The notes: generated from the sequence alone by a model not told the origin. Numbered from the stretch's first letter, positions 8,954 through 17,872 are shown. The stretch: DNA of 64,000 nucleotides from Erythrobacter colymbi (GCF_002155685.1 NZ_MUYK01000001.1:62001-126000); one strand, 5' to 3'. Made by a program: numbers and translations.

Positions 8954-9378
8954 GCTTGATCCTCCCCTGCAAGGAGAGGGGGACCATGCGGAGCATGGTG
9001 GAGGGGCGAGCAGGCCATCGTCTTCATTCTTTCATCGCAGATTTGCACCAGCCGCCTAACCACAGCCTCGATATCTTCAAGCACAAGTTTCGCCGGAATG
9101 CGCGTGGTGGCAATTCCGTTGTCCCGAAGGAACTGCGAGCGGGCGGCGTCCTTGGCGATCACCGGGGCACTGTCGTGCGCTCTGCCATCCACTTCGATCG
9201 CCAGTCGCGCCTTGGAGCAGAAGAAATCGAGTACGTAGATCCCGGCAGGGTGCTGTCGGCGGAACTTGTGGCCGCCCGGGCGCGTACGCAAGGCTTGCCA
9301 AAGGGCGATTTCTGGCGGGGTCATTTCAGCGCGGAGCTTGCGGGCGAGTTTGACGGTGTCCTTCTGGCCTCTGATCAT
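8950..9378 (-). CDS. DUF559 endonuclease-like protein inside the crt operon
   Basis: The protein is 142 aa. The core KLARKLRAEMTPPEIALW, then FRRQHPAGIYVLDFFCSKARLAIEVDG, matches the DUF559 family. These are Vsr/PD-(D/E)XK-like small nucleases with the D-F-F-C, E-V-D-G active-site spacing. The ATG at 9378 was chosen because it starts the conserved domain; an open frame continues far upstream through crtI but is a shadow. The last ~17 codons (ending LAGEDQA) are encoded by the left flanking inverted repeat, so the C terminus is element-derived. The stop overlaps the LOG ATG. Function is unproven; its position between inverted repeats suggests a mobile cargo or mobiliser. Confidence 0.8.
   Translation of the reverse strand: MIRGQKDTVKLARKLRAEMTPPEIALWQALRTRPGGHKFRRQHPAGIYVLDFFCSKARLAIEVDGRAHDSAPVIAKDAARSQFLRDNGIATTRIPAKLVLEDIEAVVRRLVQICDERMKTMACSPLHHAPHGPPLLAGEDQA
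8958..9010. repeat. Left inverted repeat flanking DUF559
   Basis: It reads gatcctcccctgc, a small hairpin closing at ggagaggggg, then a second hairpin (accatgcggagcatggt), then ggaggggcgag. The right repeat at 9381-9429, read on the minus strand, has the same order and almost the same bases. It overlaps the DUF559 3' end and lies five bases from the LOG start codon. Confidence 0.85.
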
Positions 9379-9380
9379 AG

Positions 9381-9429
9381 CTCGCCCCTCCACCACCTTC
9401 GGTGGTCCCCCTCCCCTGAAGGGGAGGAT
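9381..9429. repeat. Right inverted repeat flanking DUF559
   Basis: ctcgcccctccaccacc-ttc-ggtggtccccctcccct-gaa-ggggaggat. This is the inverted counterpart of 8958-9010; only the loop of the second hairpin differs. It ends on the last base of the crtI stop codon, so the DUF559 cassette exactly fills the crtI-LOG junction. Confidence 0.85.
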
Positions 9430-10985
9430 TACCGTACCGCCAAGTCCTCCAGCATCAGCCCCGCGGTCGCCTTCGCGCTGCCGACCACGCCGGGAATCCC
9501 TGCGCCCGGGTGCGTGCCCGCGCCGACGAGGTAGTAATTGTCGATCACGTCGTCGCGGTTGTGGCCGCGCAGCCAGGCGCTCTGCCACAGCACCGGCTCG
9601 AGGCTGAAGGCGCTGCCCATATGGGCGTTGAGGTCCTGCTTGAAGTCCTTGGGTGCGTAGCTGAACTTGGTGACGATCCGCGAGTGGATGTCGGGGATCA
9701 GGCGCCGTTCCAGCTCGTCGAGGATCATCTTTTCGAGACGCGGGCCGACCTGGTCCCAGTCGAGCGGCATCTTGCCCATGTGGCTGACGGGGACGAGCGC
9801 GTAGAAGGTGCTCTTGCCCTCGGGCGCCATGCTCGGGTCGCTGACGGTGGGGTGGTGGAGGTAGATCGCGAAGTCCTCGGGCACCACGCCGTTCTTGTAG
9901 ATGTCGTCGAGCAGGCCCTTGTAGCGCTTGGCGAACAGGATCATGTGGTGCGGGATGCCGGGCCAGGTGCCCTCCAGCCCGAAGTGCACCACAAAGAGGC
10001 TGGGCGAGAAGCTCTTGCGGCCGAGGCTCTTGGCCATCTGCTTGCCGCGCGCGCTCTGCGACATCAGGTCCTTGTAGGAATGCATGATGTCGGCGTTGCT
10101 GGCGACGGCGTCGAAGCGCTGGCGGAAGCCGCTCTTGGTCTCGACCTCGGTAGCCTTGGTGCCGAGCGTGTGGACCTGCATCACCGGATCGCCGATGCGG
10201 ACCTTGCCGCCCAGGCGCTCGAAGTGGCGCACCATCCCCGCGATCAGGCGGTTGGTGCCGCCGCGCGCCCACCACACGCCGCCGTCCTTTTCCAACTTGT
10301 GGATCAGGGCGTAGATCGAGGAGGTGTTCATCGGGTTGCCGCCGACCAGCAGCGTGTGGAAGCTCAGCGCCTCGCGCAGCTTCTCGTTCTCGACATAGCT
10401 CGAGACCATCGAATAAACAGAACGCCACGCCTGTTCCTTGATCAGCGCAGGGGCGGCCTTGAGCATCGACTTGAAATCGAGGAACGGCTTGGTCCCGAGC
10501 TTGAGGTAGCCTTCCTTGTAAACCCGCTCGGAATATTCGAGGAAGCGCGCATAGCCCGCGACATCGGCGGGGTTGAGCTTGGCGATCTCGGCGTTGAGCT
10601 GCGCCTCGTCGTTCGAATAGTCGAAGTTGGTGCCATCGGGCCAGTTGAGGCGGTAGAAGGGCATGACCTTCATCAGCTCGACATCATCGGCGATGTCGTG
10701 GCCGGTGAGGCCCCAGAGTTCCTTGAGGCAATCGGGATCGGTAATGACCGTCGGCCCGGCGTCGAAGGTGAAGCCGTCCTGCTCCCAGAAATAGGCGCGC
10801 CCGCCCGGCTTGTCGCGGCTTTCGATCACCGTGGTCGCGATGCCGGCCGATTGCAGCCGGATCGCCAGCGCGAGGCCGCCGAAGCCAGCGCCGATCACGC
10901 AGGCGGTGCGGCCTTCGTAGCGCTGCGCGATGGCAGGGTTCACGCCCTTGCCGGGCGTAAGGTTGAGCTTCGCATCGGCGTTCAT
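9429..10985 (-). CDS. crtI: Phytoene desaturase (lycopene-forming type)
   Basis: This 518-aa FAD enzyme introduces double bonds into phytoene to give lycopene. The dinucleotide-binding GAGFGG is at residues 32-37, followed by E-S-R-D-K-P-G-G-R-A. The C-terminal carotenoid-desaturase signature GAGTHPGAGIPGVVGSAKA is intact. The ATG at 10985 overlaps the crtY stop by 4 bp (ATGA), supporting this start against a longer shadow frame. The length is normal for bacterial CrtI. It acts at the inner membrane on the CrtB product and feeds CrtY. Confidence 0.95.
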   Translation of the reverse strand: MNADAKLNLTPGKGVNPAIAQRYEGRTACVIGAGFGGLALAIRLQSAGIATTVIESRDKPGGRAYFWEQDGFTFDAGPTVITDPDCLKELWGLTGHDIADDVELMKVMPFYRLNWPDGTNFDYSNDEAQLNAEIAKLNPADVAGYARFLEYSERVYKEGYLKLGTKPFLDFKSMLKAAPALIKEQAWRSVYSMVSSYVENEKLREALSFHTLLVGGNPMNTSSIYALIHKLEKDGGVWWARGGTNRLIAGMVRHFERLGGKVRIGDPVMQVHTLGTKATEVETKSGFRQRFDAVASNADIMHSYKDLMSQSARGKQMAKSLGRKSFSPSLFVVHFGLEGTWPGIPHHMILFAKRYKGLLDDIYKNGVVPEDFAIYLHHPTVSDPSMAPEGKSTFYALVPVSHMGKMPLDWDQVGPRLEKMILDELERRLIPDIHSRIVTKFSYAPKDFKQDLNAHMGSAFSLEPVLWQSAWLRGHNRDDVIDNYYLVGAGTHPGAGIPGVVGSAKATAGLMLEDLAVR

Positions 10986-12229
10986 GCCGGGGTCTCCATG
11001 TTGAGAGGCTTGCCTGAGGAAAACAGCGCGCGGATGGCGCGGGGGATAGCTACGGGCGGCTTGCCCGTCAGGATGCGCAGCCGGTCGGGCCAGGTCGAGC
11101 GGCCGGCGTAGAAGCGCTCCACGAGATTGCCTTTCAGTGCGTAGAAGTGTTCGAAAACGACCACGCGCTTGCCCGGTTCCGCGGCCTCGAACAGCATGCG
11201 GCTGAGCATCCGGTAATAGGCGGTGGCGCGCCAGTGGCGCTTGGCACGGCGCGCGCAGAAGGCGGCGAGCTCTGCGCCCGTCAGCTGCGGGCGGCGCGCG
11301 ATCAGGCGCGCGATGGCGAGCGCATTGTCGACCGCGAAGGGCAGGGTGTAGCTGGTCAGCGGATGCGAGAAGCCCCCGCGCGCGCCCGCCAGCGCGACGC
11401 CGGGGATCGCGACCTCGGCGGTGGCGGCAGCGAAGTCTCCGCCAGAGATCACGGGCAGGATTCCCGCCTCCTGATCGATCACTTCGCCCTGCCACCCGTT
11501 GCGGTGGGCATATTCGGCGACCCGGCCCTTGAGAATGTCGGCGTCCATCTTCGGCTGGTCGGCATAATAGGTGTCCTCGATGAACACCTCGTCTTCGCTG
11601 AGCGGCAGGACATAGACGAAGCGGTAGGCCTCGCCATTGCCGTGAGGAGCCACCTGATCGACGCTCGCATCCATGATGACGGGGCGGGTGAGGCCGTGCG
11701 GCTTGGCGCACTTGAAGTGCTGGCCGAGGAACACCTGCCAGCCCCCGGCGAGCGCCTTGGAAGACTTGAACGGGCGGCAATCGATCACGCGCTTTGCCGC
11801 GACGCGGGTGCCGTCCGAGAGCGTGACGCCGTCCGCATCGAGGCTGGCGGCCTTGGTCTCCAGCATGACGCGCTCCGCCGGAAGCTCGGCGACCAGCGCG
11901 CGGTGGAACTCGGCGCTGGCGAGCGAGCGGTAGGAGGTCGGCAGGGTGCGGCCATAGGCGGGGAAGGTGATGTCATAGCCCTCGTCCCAGCCGTTGAGGG
12001 CAAAGCCTGCCATCAGCGCGCGTTCGCGTTCGGGAATGTCGGTTTCGAACCAGCTCCAGCGGTGGTGCCCGCCAAGTGTCCGCCCCGCCTCGATCACCAC
12101 GAAGCGGCAATCCGGCGCATGGCGATGGAGCGCCAGCGCGATCAGCCCGCCTGCCAGTCCGCCGCCGACGATCACGACGTCATGCGGGGCAGCGTCAGGG
12201 GTGCCGGGGCTTTGCGGGGAATCGACCAT
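10982..12229 (-). CDS. crtY: Lycopene beta-cyclase
   Basis: This 415-aa flavoprotein cyclises both ends of lycopene to beta-carotene. A FAD/NAD-binding GGGLAGG lies at residues 22-28. The segments HHRWSWFE and RGGFSHPLTSYTLPFAVDNA, then FEHFYALKGNLVERFY, are typical of the bacterial CrtY family. The ATG at 12229 has a strong gggggac Shine-Dalgarno and was preferred to a start 48 bp upstream. It is the first gene of the carotenoid operon. Hydroxylases or ketolases that would make zeaxanthin-type pigments are not in this window. Confidence 0.93.
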   Translation of the reverse strand: MVDSPQSPGTPDAAPHDVVIVGGGLAGGLIALALHRHAPDCRFVVIEAGRTLGGHHRWSWFETDIPERERALMAGFALNGWDEGYDITFPAYGRTLPTSYRSLASAEFHRALVAELPAERVMLETKAASLDADGVTLSDGTRVAAKRVIDCRPFKSSKALAGGWQVFLGQHFKCAKPHGLTRPVIMDASVDQVAPHGNGEAYRFVYVLPLSEDEVFIEDTYYADQPKMDADILKGRVAEYAHRNGWQGEVIDQEAGILPVISGGDFAAATAEVAIPGVALAGARGGFSHPLTSYTLPFAVDNALAIARLIARRPQLTGAELAAFCARRAKRHWRATAYYRMLSRMLFEAAEPGKRVVVFEHFYALKGNLVERFYAGRSTWPDRLRILTGKPPVAIPRAIRALFSSGKPLNMETPA

Positions 12230-12362
12230 CGTCCCCCGCCCTAGGGCAGGTGTGCCCGATGGGCAATCGAATGCCACGATTGCGATGTTGCAACATTACG
12301 CGGAAACATTAGAGCGGCCCTGCGTTTCGCCCCCGAATTCACTTGCCCGAGGATCGCACCCC
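12230..12362. promoter_or_regulatory. Divergent crtY / mipA promoter region with a 12-bp perfect palindrome
   Basis: This 133-bp gap separates two divergent genes, so it should carry both promoters. It is locally AT-richer and contains atgttgcaacat at 12285-12296, a perfect palindrome, followed by tacgcggaaacatta. No clean sigma-70 hexamer pair was found. The palindrome could be an operator. It does not match the TGT-N12-ACA PpsR/CrtJ motif. Confidence 0.4.
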
Positions 12363-13307
12363 ATGAACCCCCGCACCCTTGTCGCTCCGCTGGCGCTCGC
12401 CACCGGTCTTGTCGCCGCGCCTGCCTTTGCCGGGGAGGCTGAAGCCGAGGCCGAGGCCGAGGCCGTCGTTGCCGCCGAGGAAGCCCAGCCCGCCGCGCCC
12501 GCCCCTGCCGCGCCGCCGCCCTTCGCTTTCGCCAAGCCGGTGTTCGACAAGACCTGGGCAACCATCGGCCTCGGGGTCGGGATGGTGCCGAGCTATGCGG
12601 GCTCCGACGATTACATCGCCTTCCCCCTGCCGCTGATCGCGGGCCGCGTCGGCGGGGTGGGGATCGCACCCAATGGCCCGGGCTTCGTGCTCGACCTCAA
12701 TTCGCCCAAGCCCGCGATGGGGCCGAGGAAGGGCGCGCGCATCGCCTTTGGCCCGGCCTTCCGCTTCCGCAACGATCGCAACAACCGCATCTCCGACGAG
12801 GTGGTCGCGCGCGCGGGCAAGCTCGATGCAGCGCTCGAGGTGGGCGGCAATCTCGCGGTCAACATCCCCAACGTGGTCAAGCCTTTCGACCAGCTCGGCA
12901 TCGGCGTGCAGGCGCGCCGCGACGTGCTGGGCGCGCATGGCGGCTGGGTGATCGAGCCGCAGGTCAGCTATCGCGCGCTGCTGGGCAAGGGCTTCACGCT
13001 GCAAGCCCAGGCAAGCGCCGAGTTCGTCGACGACAGCTTTGCCGATTACTACTTCACCGTCAGCCCCGCGCAGGCCGCCGCGACGGGCCTCGCGCAATAC
13101 CGCGCCGACGGGGGATTGAACCGCGTCGGCACCACCGCGATCCTCGCCTATGATCTCGACCGCAATCCGCTGAACGGCGGGTGGAGCCTTAACGGCGTGG
13201 GCGGCTATTCGCGGCTGATCGGCGATAGCGCCGACACGCCCTACACCTCGGTCAGGGGCGACGCGAACCAGTTCATCCTCGGTCTCGGGGTCGCCTACAC
13301 CTTCTGA
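12363..13307 (+). CDS. MipA/OmpV family outer-membrane protein
   Basis: The protein is 314 aa. An N-terminal signal peptide ends at AFAGEA, followed by an Ala/Glu-rich and then Ala/Pro-rich linker (about residues 25-60). The rest has alternating beta strands of an outer-membrane barrel, with the early TWATIGLGVGMVPSYAGSDDY typical of MipA/OmpV. The C terminus is phenylalanine, as expected for BAM substrates. E. coli MipA scaffolds murein enzymes, but most relatives are of unknown function. It stands alone, divergent from crtY. Confidence 0.85.
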   Translation: MNPRTLVAPLALATGLVAAPAFAGEAEAEAEAEAVVAAEEAQPAAPAPAAPPPFAFAKPVFDKTWATIGLGVGMVPSYAGSDDYIAFPLPLIAGRVGGVGIAPNGPGFVLDLNSPKPAMGPRKGARIAFGPAFRFRNDRNNRISDEVVARAGKLDAALEVGGNLAVNIPNVVKPFDQLGIGVQARRDVLGAHGGWVIEPQVSYRALLGKGFTLQAQASAEFVDDSFADYYFTVSPAQAAATGLAQYRADGGLNRVGTTAILAYDLDRNPLNGGWSLNGVGGYSRLIGDSADTPYTSVRGDANQFILGLGVAYTF

Positions 13308-13378
13308 GGGCGCGCACTCTTGCCTTGGGTCCCTCCTCGCGCCATCACGCTAGGCCGAGACCCAAGGGGAGAGACCGC

Positions 13379-14659
13379 ATGAATACGATCCGCAAGGCGC
13401 TGGCCGCCGGCACCGCTCTGGCCGCCACGCTGCTCGCCGCCGCGCCGGCGCTGGCCGAGACCGTCGCGATCCGCGCCGGGAGCGTCATCACCGATGCCGC
13501 CGCCGAGGCGAGCGGCCCGGCGACGATCCTTGTCGAGGACGGCAAGATCGTCTCGATCACCCCCGGCCACAGCGTAAAGGCCGACCGCGAGATCGACCTC
13601 AAGGGCAAGACCGTGCTGCCCGGCCTGATCGATCTCCACACCCACCTCACCGGCGATCCGGGCGGGGACTTCTGGAAGGAAGCGGTCGAGCCCGAGGAAT
13701 GGGGCGTGGTCGTCGGCGCCAAGAACGCGCGCATCACCGCGCTTGCGGGCTTCACCACCGTGCGCGAAGCGGGAAGCGGGCAGGAGACCGCCTTCTCGCT
13801 GCGCCGCGGCACCGCGGAGGGCCTGATCCCCGGCCCGCGCATCGTCGCCGCCGGCCCTGCGCTCTCGATCATCGGCGGGCACGGCGATACCAACGGCTTC
13901 ACCCCCGAGGTGAATGCGCTGCTCGACACCGGCTTCAACTGCACCGGCGTGGTCGAATGTGCGGCCAAGGTGCGCCTCGCCAGCCAGAACGGCTCGGACG
14001 TCATCAAGATCACCGCGACCGGCGGTGTGCTGAGCCAGCAAGGCCGCGGGCTCGAGGCGCATTTCACCTTCGACGAGATGAAGGCGATCGCCGACACCGC
14101 GCATTCGCTCGGCCTCAAGGTCATGGCCCACGCCCACGGCGCACGCGGGATCGAGCAGGCGGCACGGGCCGGGATCGATTCGATCGAGCACGGCACCTAT
14201 CTCGATGAAGCCGCCGCCAAGGTGATGCGCGAGAAGGGCGTGGTGCTGGTGCCGACGCTGATGGCGCTGGAGGGCGTCAGCGAGGGGCTGGGCAAGGGCG
14301 TCTATACCCCCGTGGTCGAGGCCAAGATCCGCGCAGTGCAGCCGCTGATGAACTCGCTCGTTTCCCGCGCGCGGCAGTACGGCGTCACGGTCGTCTTCGG
14401 CACCGATGCGGGCGTCTACCAGCACGGCCGCAATGCCGAGGAGCTGGGCCTGATGCGCAAGCAGGGCATGACCGACCGCGAAGTGCTCGCCAGCGCCACC
14501 ACCGGCGCTGCCAAGGTGCTCGGCATGGAAAGCCAGATCGGCCGCCTCGCGCCGGGCTATTCGGCCGACATCATCGCGGTGAGCGGCGATCCGCTCAAGG
14601 ACGTGACCGTGCTCGAGAAGGTCGATTTCGTGATGGTGCGCGGCCGGGTGATTGAATGA
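13379..14659 (+). CDS. Exported amidohydrolase (metal-dependent hydrolase, Xaa-Pro dipeptidase-like)
   Basis: The protein is 426 aa, with a signal peptide (cleavage after ALAE region, residues ~25-27), so it acts in the periplasm. The binuclear-metal amidohydrolase ligands are all in place: HTH at 87-89, candidate carbamylated lysine K210 (VIKITATGG), H251 (AHAHG), H271 (IEHGTY) and D343 (FGTDAG). Family members at this distance hydrolyse dipeptides or cyclic amides (prolidase/imidazolonepropionase-like); the true substrate is unknown. The stop overlaps the next ATG by 4 bp, coupling it to the UPF0314 membrane protein. Confidence 0.85.
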   Translation: MNTIRKALAAGTALAATLLAAAPALAETVAIRAGSVITDAAAEASGPATILVEDGKIVSITPGHSVKADREIDLKGKTVLPGLIDLHTHLTGDPGGDFWKEAVEPEEWGVVVGAKNARITALAGFTTVREAGSGQETAFSLRRGTAEGLIPGPRIVAAGPALSIIGGHGDTNGFTPEVNALLDTGFNCTGVVECAAKVRLASQNGSDVIKITATGGVLSQQGRGLEAHFTFDEMKAIADTAHSLGLKVMAHAHGARGIEQAARAGIDSIEHGTYLDEAAAKVMREKGVVLVPTLMALEGVSEGLGKGVYTPVVEAKIRAVQPLMNSLVSRARQYGVTVVFGTDAGVYQHGRNAEELGLMRKQGMTDREVLASATTGAAKVLGMESQIGRLAPGYSADIIAVSGDPLKDVTVLEKVDFVMVRGRVIE

Positions 14660-15258
14660 GCGCTGGCGCCCTCATCCCCGACCGGCGCACGATCCTCGTC
14701 GCGCTCGGCATCACGATTGTCACCGTCGCCATCCTGCTCGCCATGGGCCGCACGCCGATCTGCGAATGCGGCTATGTCAGCCTGTGGCACGGGCAGATCA
14801 ACGATGCCGGCAACAGCCAGCACATCGCCGACTGGTACACGCCGAGCCACATCATCCACGGCATGATCTTCTACGCCCTGGGCTGGTGGCTGTTCGTGAA
14901 GCGCGGTCTGGGCGGGGCGAACGGTGTGCGCTGGGGCTTCCCGCTCGCGGTGCTGCTCGAGGCGGCGTGGGAGGTGCTGGAAAACACCCCGATGGTCATC
15001 AACCGCTTCCGCGCGGTGACCGCCAATTTCGGCTATTCAGGCGATAGCGTGCTGAACTCTGCCGCCGATATCGGCTGGATGAGCTTAGGCTTCTGGCTCG
15101 CCCTGCGCCTGCCGGTGCGGGTGACGGTGACGCTGGCGATCATCGGCGAGCTGTTGGCGGGCTATGTGGTGCGCGACAACCTGACGCTCAATGTCATCAT
15201 GCTGCTGTTCCCGCTCGATGCGATTGCCGACTGGCAGGCTGCGGGCGGGGTCGCCTAG
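14656..15258 (+). CDS. UPF0314 / DUF2585 inner-membrane protein
   Basis: This 200-aa protein has about four to five membrane helices. The segment CECGYVSLWHG, then SQHIADWYTPSHIIHG, and LEAAWEVLENTP are hallmarks of the UPF0314 family of alphaproteobacteria. The function is unknown. Translation is coupled to the preceding periplasmic amidohydrolase through an ATGA overlap. Confidence 0.8.
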   Translation: MSAGALIPDRRTILVALGITIVTVAILLAMGRTPICECGYVSLWHGQINDAGNSQHIADWYTPSHIIHGMIFYALGWWLFVKRGLGGANGVRWGFPLAVLLEAAWEVLENTPMVINRFRAVTANFGYSGDSVLNSAADIGWMSLGFWLALRLPVRVTVTLAIIGELLAGYVVRDNLTLNVIMLLFPLDAIADWQAAGGVA

Positions 15259-15261
15259 CCG

Positions 15262-17076
15262 CTAGCGCGCCTTCATCGCGGCGAGCTCGGGCCGCGCGGC
15301 AATCGCTGCGATGGTGTGCTGGCGCGCGGCTTCGGCGACGCTCGCGCCCAGATGCCAGTCGAGGATCTGCATCCCTTCCGGGATCGGCGGGATCAACAGC
15401 GCATCGGCCTTGGCAAGCGCGCCGCCGACACCCGCTTCCGAGCCGACCACCATCGCGCGGCTCATGATCTCGACGAGGCTGGGGAAGGGCCGCGCGGGCT
15501 TGCGGCGCAGCACAAGGTCGCGAAACAGCTCCCACGGCGTGCGCACATCGCCATAGCGCGCCTCGATCCGCCATGCCGCCCCGGCATTGGCGTGGAGCGC
15601 GACCACCACGTTGGGCCCTGCTTTCGCCGCGCGCATGATCTCCACCGGCACATTGTCGAGCACGCCGCCGTCGATCAGCACATCGCCCTCGGGCGTGACG
15701 AAAGGCGGGAGGATCGTCGGCAGGCTGCCCGAGGCGCGCACCGCCTCCCACAGCGCCCCGCGGCGGTGGACATGGACGCGGTTGGTCGAAAGATTGGTCG
15801 AGACCGCGAAGTAATTGAACGGCAGGTCGGCAATGTCGGTCTCGCCGTAGCGCATCCTCAGTTGCGCATCGAACACCCGCGGATCGAGCAGCGAGTGCAC
15901 CGGGATCGTCACCCGCCGCATCGCGCGCTGGGTGATGAACATCTCCTGCAATTGCACGAGCGTTTCCTGCGCAGTGAGGCCCTTGGCGAGCGCGCCGGCC
16001 ATCGCCGCGCCCGCGCTGGTGCCGCCGTAGAAATCGATCGGTACGCCTTCCTCGATCAGCGCCTGCATCACGCCGATATGCGCGCAGCCGAGCGCGCCGC
16101 CGCCCGCCAGCACCACGCCATTGGCGCGCCCCGCGATGAACCGCGCGACGCGGGCGAGGCTCGCGGGGGCATCCAATGCGATGTGGTGGTGGAGCTTGAC
16201 CCCGCGCGCATCGAGCCACCGGCCCGAGCCGCTGATCGCCGCGTTCTCGCGCTCGCGCCACAGCACCAGCGTGCGGTCGTCCGGGCGGAAGCGGGGGGGG
16301 GCATAGTCCTCGAGCGGAGAGAGCGCCGCCTCGCCGCCCGCCAGCGGGGCGATGAGCAGCAGATCGTCGGCATTGCGGGCGATGGCGCGGTTCCAAGCCT
16401 CGTCCGCGCCGCCGAGCAGCAGGATCCGCGCGCCGGAGGCTTCGAGCTGCGCGATCCAGCCGCCGAAGGCCTCGCCCGCGAAGTCGAGCCCCGCGGGCGC
16501 ATCGGCGGGGACGATCAGGCGCACGGCTTCATAGCGGGCGAGCTCTGCGGCGAGGCGCTGCGGGAGGCCATCGGGAATGGCGCTCGCCCCGGCAGGCAGC
16601 AGCGCCACGACCCGCCCGGGCTTTGCTGCCAGCGCGGCGGACTGCGCAGTGGTGCGCGCCAGCCGCCGGGCGATCTCGGCGAGGATCGCATCGGCGACCT
16701 CGCGGTGGCTGTCGGTGACCGCACGCCAGCTCTCGCGGGTGAGGGCATAGACCGTGCTGTCGCGCGCCGCGCGGACATCGGCGGTTCGGGTGCCCCCGGC
16801 GAAGAAGGCGAGTTCGCCCACCGGTTCGCCCGCCTCGATCTCGGCCACCACGCGCTCGCCCGCGTCGGCCGCCGCGATCAGCACGTGGAAGCGCCCGGTG
16901 GCGACGATGTAGAGCGTGTCGGCCTCCTCGCCGCGCCGCACCAGCAGCTCGCCGCCGCGCACGCTCACCAGATGCGCACTCGCCGCGAGCGCCGCGCGCG
17001 CGGCTTCGGGGAGACCGGCGAAGGCCTCGACCTGAGCCAGAACCTCTCCGGCCTGCCTGCCCCCGGCTGCGCTCAC
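15262..17076 (-). CDS. Cyclic-nucleotide-binding / patatin-like phospholipase fusion
   Basis: The protein is 604 aa from the GTG at 17076, chosen for its ggggga Shine-Dalgarno; an ATG at 17151 would add 25 residues of low-complexity sequence. Residues ~10-140 form a cNMP-binding beta-roll (GELAFFAGGTRTADVRA). A middle region (~155-315) of Rossmann-like repeats follows. The patatin domain begins with the oxyanion loop GGGALGCAHIG, nucleophile GTSAG (Ser354) and ends the dyad with DGG (Asp469). The architecture resembles neuropathy-target-esterase/RssA-type phospholipases. It probably acts on membrane lipids, perhaps gated by a nucleotide. Confidence 0.88.
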   Translation of the reverse strand: MSAAGGRQAGEVLAQVEAFAGLPEAARAALAASAHLVSVRGGELLVRRGEEADTLYIVATGRFHVLIAAADAGERVVAEIEAGEPVGELAFFAGGTRTADVRAARDSTVYALTRESWRAVTDSHREVADAILAEIARRLARTTAQSAALAAKPGRVVALLPAGASAIPDGLPQRLAAELARYEAVRLIVPADAPAGLDFAGEAFGGWIAQLEASGARILLLGGADEAWNRAIARNADDLLLIAPLAGGEAALSPLEDYAPPRFRPDDRTLVLWRERENAAISGSGRWLDARGVKLHHHIALDAPASLARVARFIAGRANGVVLAGGGALGCAHIGVMQALIEEGVPIDFYGGTSAGAAMAGALAKGLTAQETLVQLQEMFITQRAMRRVTIPVHSLLDPRVFDAQLRMRYGETDIADLPFNYFAVSTNLSTNRVHVHRRGALWEAVRASGSLPTILPPFVTPEGDVLIDGGVLDNVPVEIMRAAKAGPNVVVALHANAGAAWRIEARYGDVRTPWELFRDLVLRRKPARPFPSLVEIMSRAMVVGSEAGVGGALAKADALLIPPIPEGMQILDWHLGASVAEAARQHTIAAIAARPELAAMKAR

Positions 17077-17272
17077 TTGCGGCAATCCCCCTTGTTCCCC
17101 CGCGAATCCGCGGGTCCTGCGCGAGCCTAGCCGAAAGCCCAAGCGACGCAATTGGCGCGCCGCGGGCCGATCAGGCGGGTTTTGCGAAAGGATGCGCGGG
17201 CAGGGCCCTGTAACCTCGCACGGCGTGGCAGCGAACCGGAGCGGTCACGCTTTCTGCCGAACGGGGTCTCTC

Positions 17273-17872
17273 ATGGAATTCACGCAAGCCCGCACCATCC
17301 GCGCGATCGCCGCGCTGCTGATCGTCGCCACCATCACCCAGAGCGTCTACACCGCGCTCTATGTCGCCAAGCTGGATGTGCCGCGCCAGCTGCTGTGGGG
17401 CACCGAGGGCGTGCTGTTCCCGCTGCTCGCCGCACTGGCCGCCTCGGCGATGGCGCGCGGCGGGCGGCTTGGCCTGGCCTTCGCCGCCATCGCCTTTGCC
17501 GCGGTGCTCAACCTCGTGCAGGTGGGCGTCGGGCTGACGCTGTTCTTCCCCTTCGGCGATGCCGCCAAGGCCGATCCGGCGCTCGCCCCGCTGGCGGGTG
17601 CGGTCGTCGCCTTCGCCTTCCTGGTCTATAACGCCGCCAAGCTGCTGCTGGGGCTGGCGGCGCTGCTGACGGGCCTTGCGCGCGTGTCGCAGGGCGGCAA
17701 GCTGCTGGGCGGCGCGACCGCGCTCGTCGGAGGCCTCGCGATGCTGGCCAATGGCGCGACCATCGCTGCGGGCAGCAAGGTCTTTGGCGAGCTCCCGCTC
17801 GCAGGCGGCACCGGCGTGCTGGCGACGCTGCTGCTCGCCCTGTGCCTGCCCGCCGCAACGCGCGAGACCTGA
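17273..17872 (+). CDS. Hypothetical six-TM membrane protein
   Basis: The protein is 199 aa and almost entirely hydrophobic, with about six predicted membrane spans. It starts MEFTQARTIRAIAALLIVATI, just after the last hydrophilic residues. No domain was recognised. Short polar connections and a central FFPFGDAAKADPALAP loop are the only soluble parts. It is followed after 93 bp by the StyC-like gene, on the same strand, and may share its transcript. Confidence 0.65.
   Translation: MEFTQARTIRAIAALLIVATITQSVYTALYVAKLDVPRQLLWGTEGVLFPLLAALAASAMARGGRLGLAFAAIAFAAVLNLVQVGVGLTLFFPFGDAAKADPALAPLAGAVVAFAFLVYNAAKLLLGLAALLTGLARVSQGGKLLGGATALVGGLAMLANGATIAAGSKVFGELPLAGGTGVLATLLLALCLPAATRET

Noticed and set aside
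9510-11111. 533-aa plus-strand open frame opposite crtI
   Set aside because: Antisense shadow of crtI with no recognisable fold.
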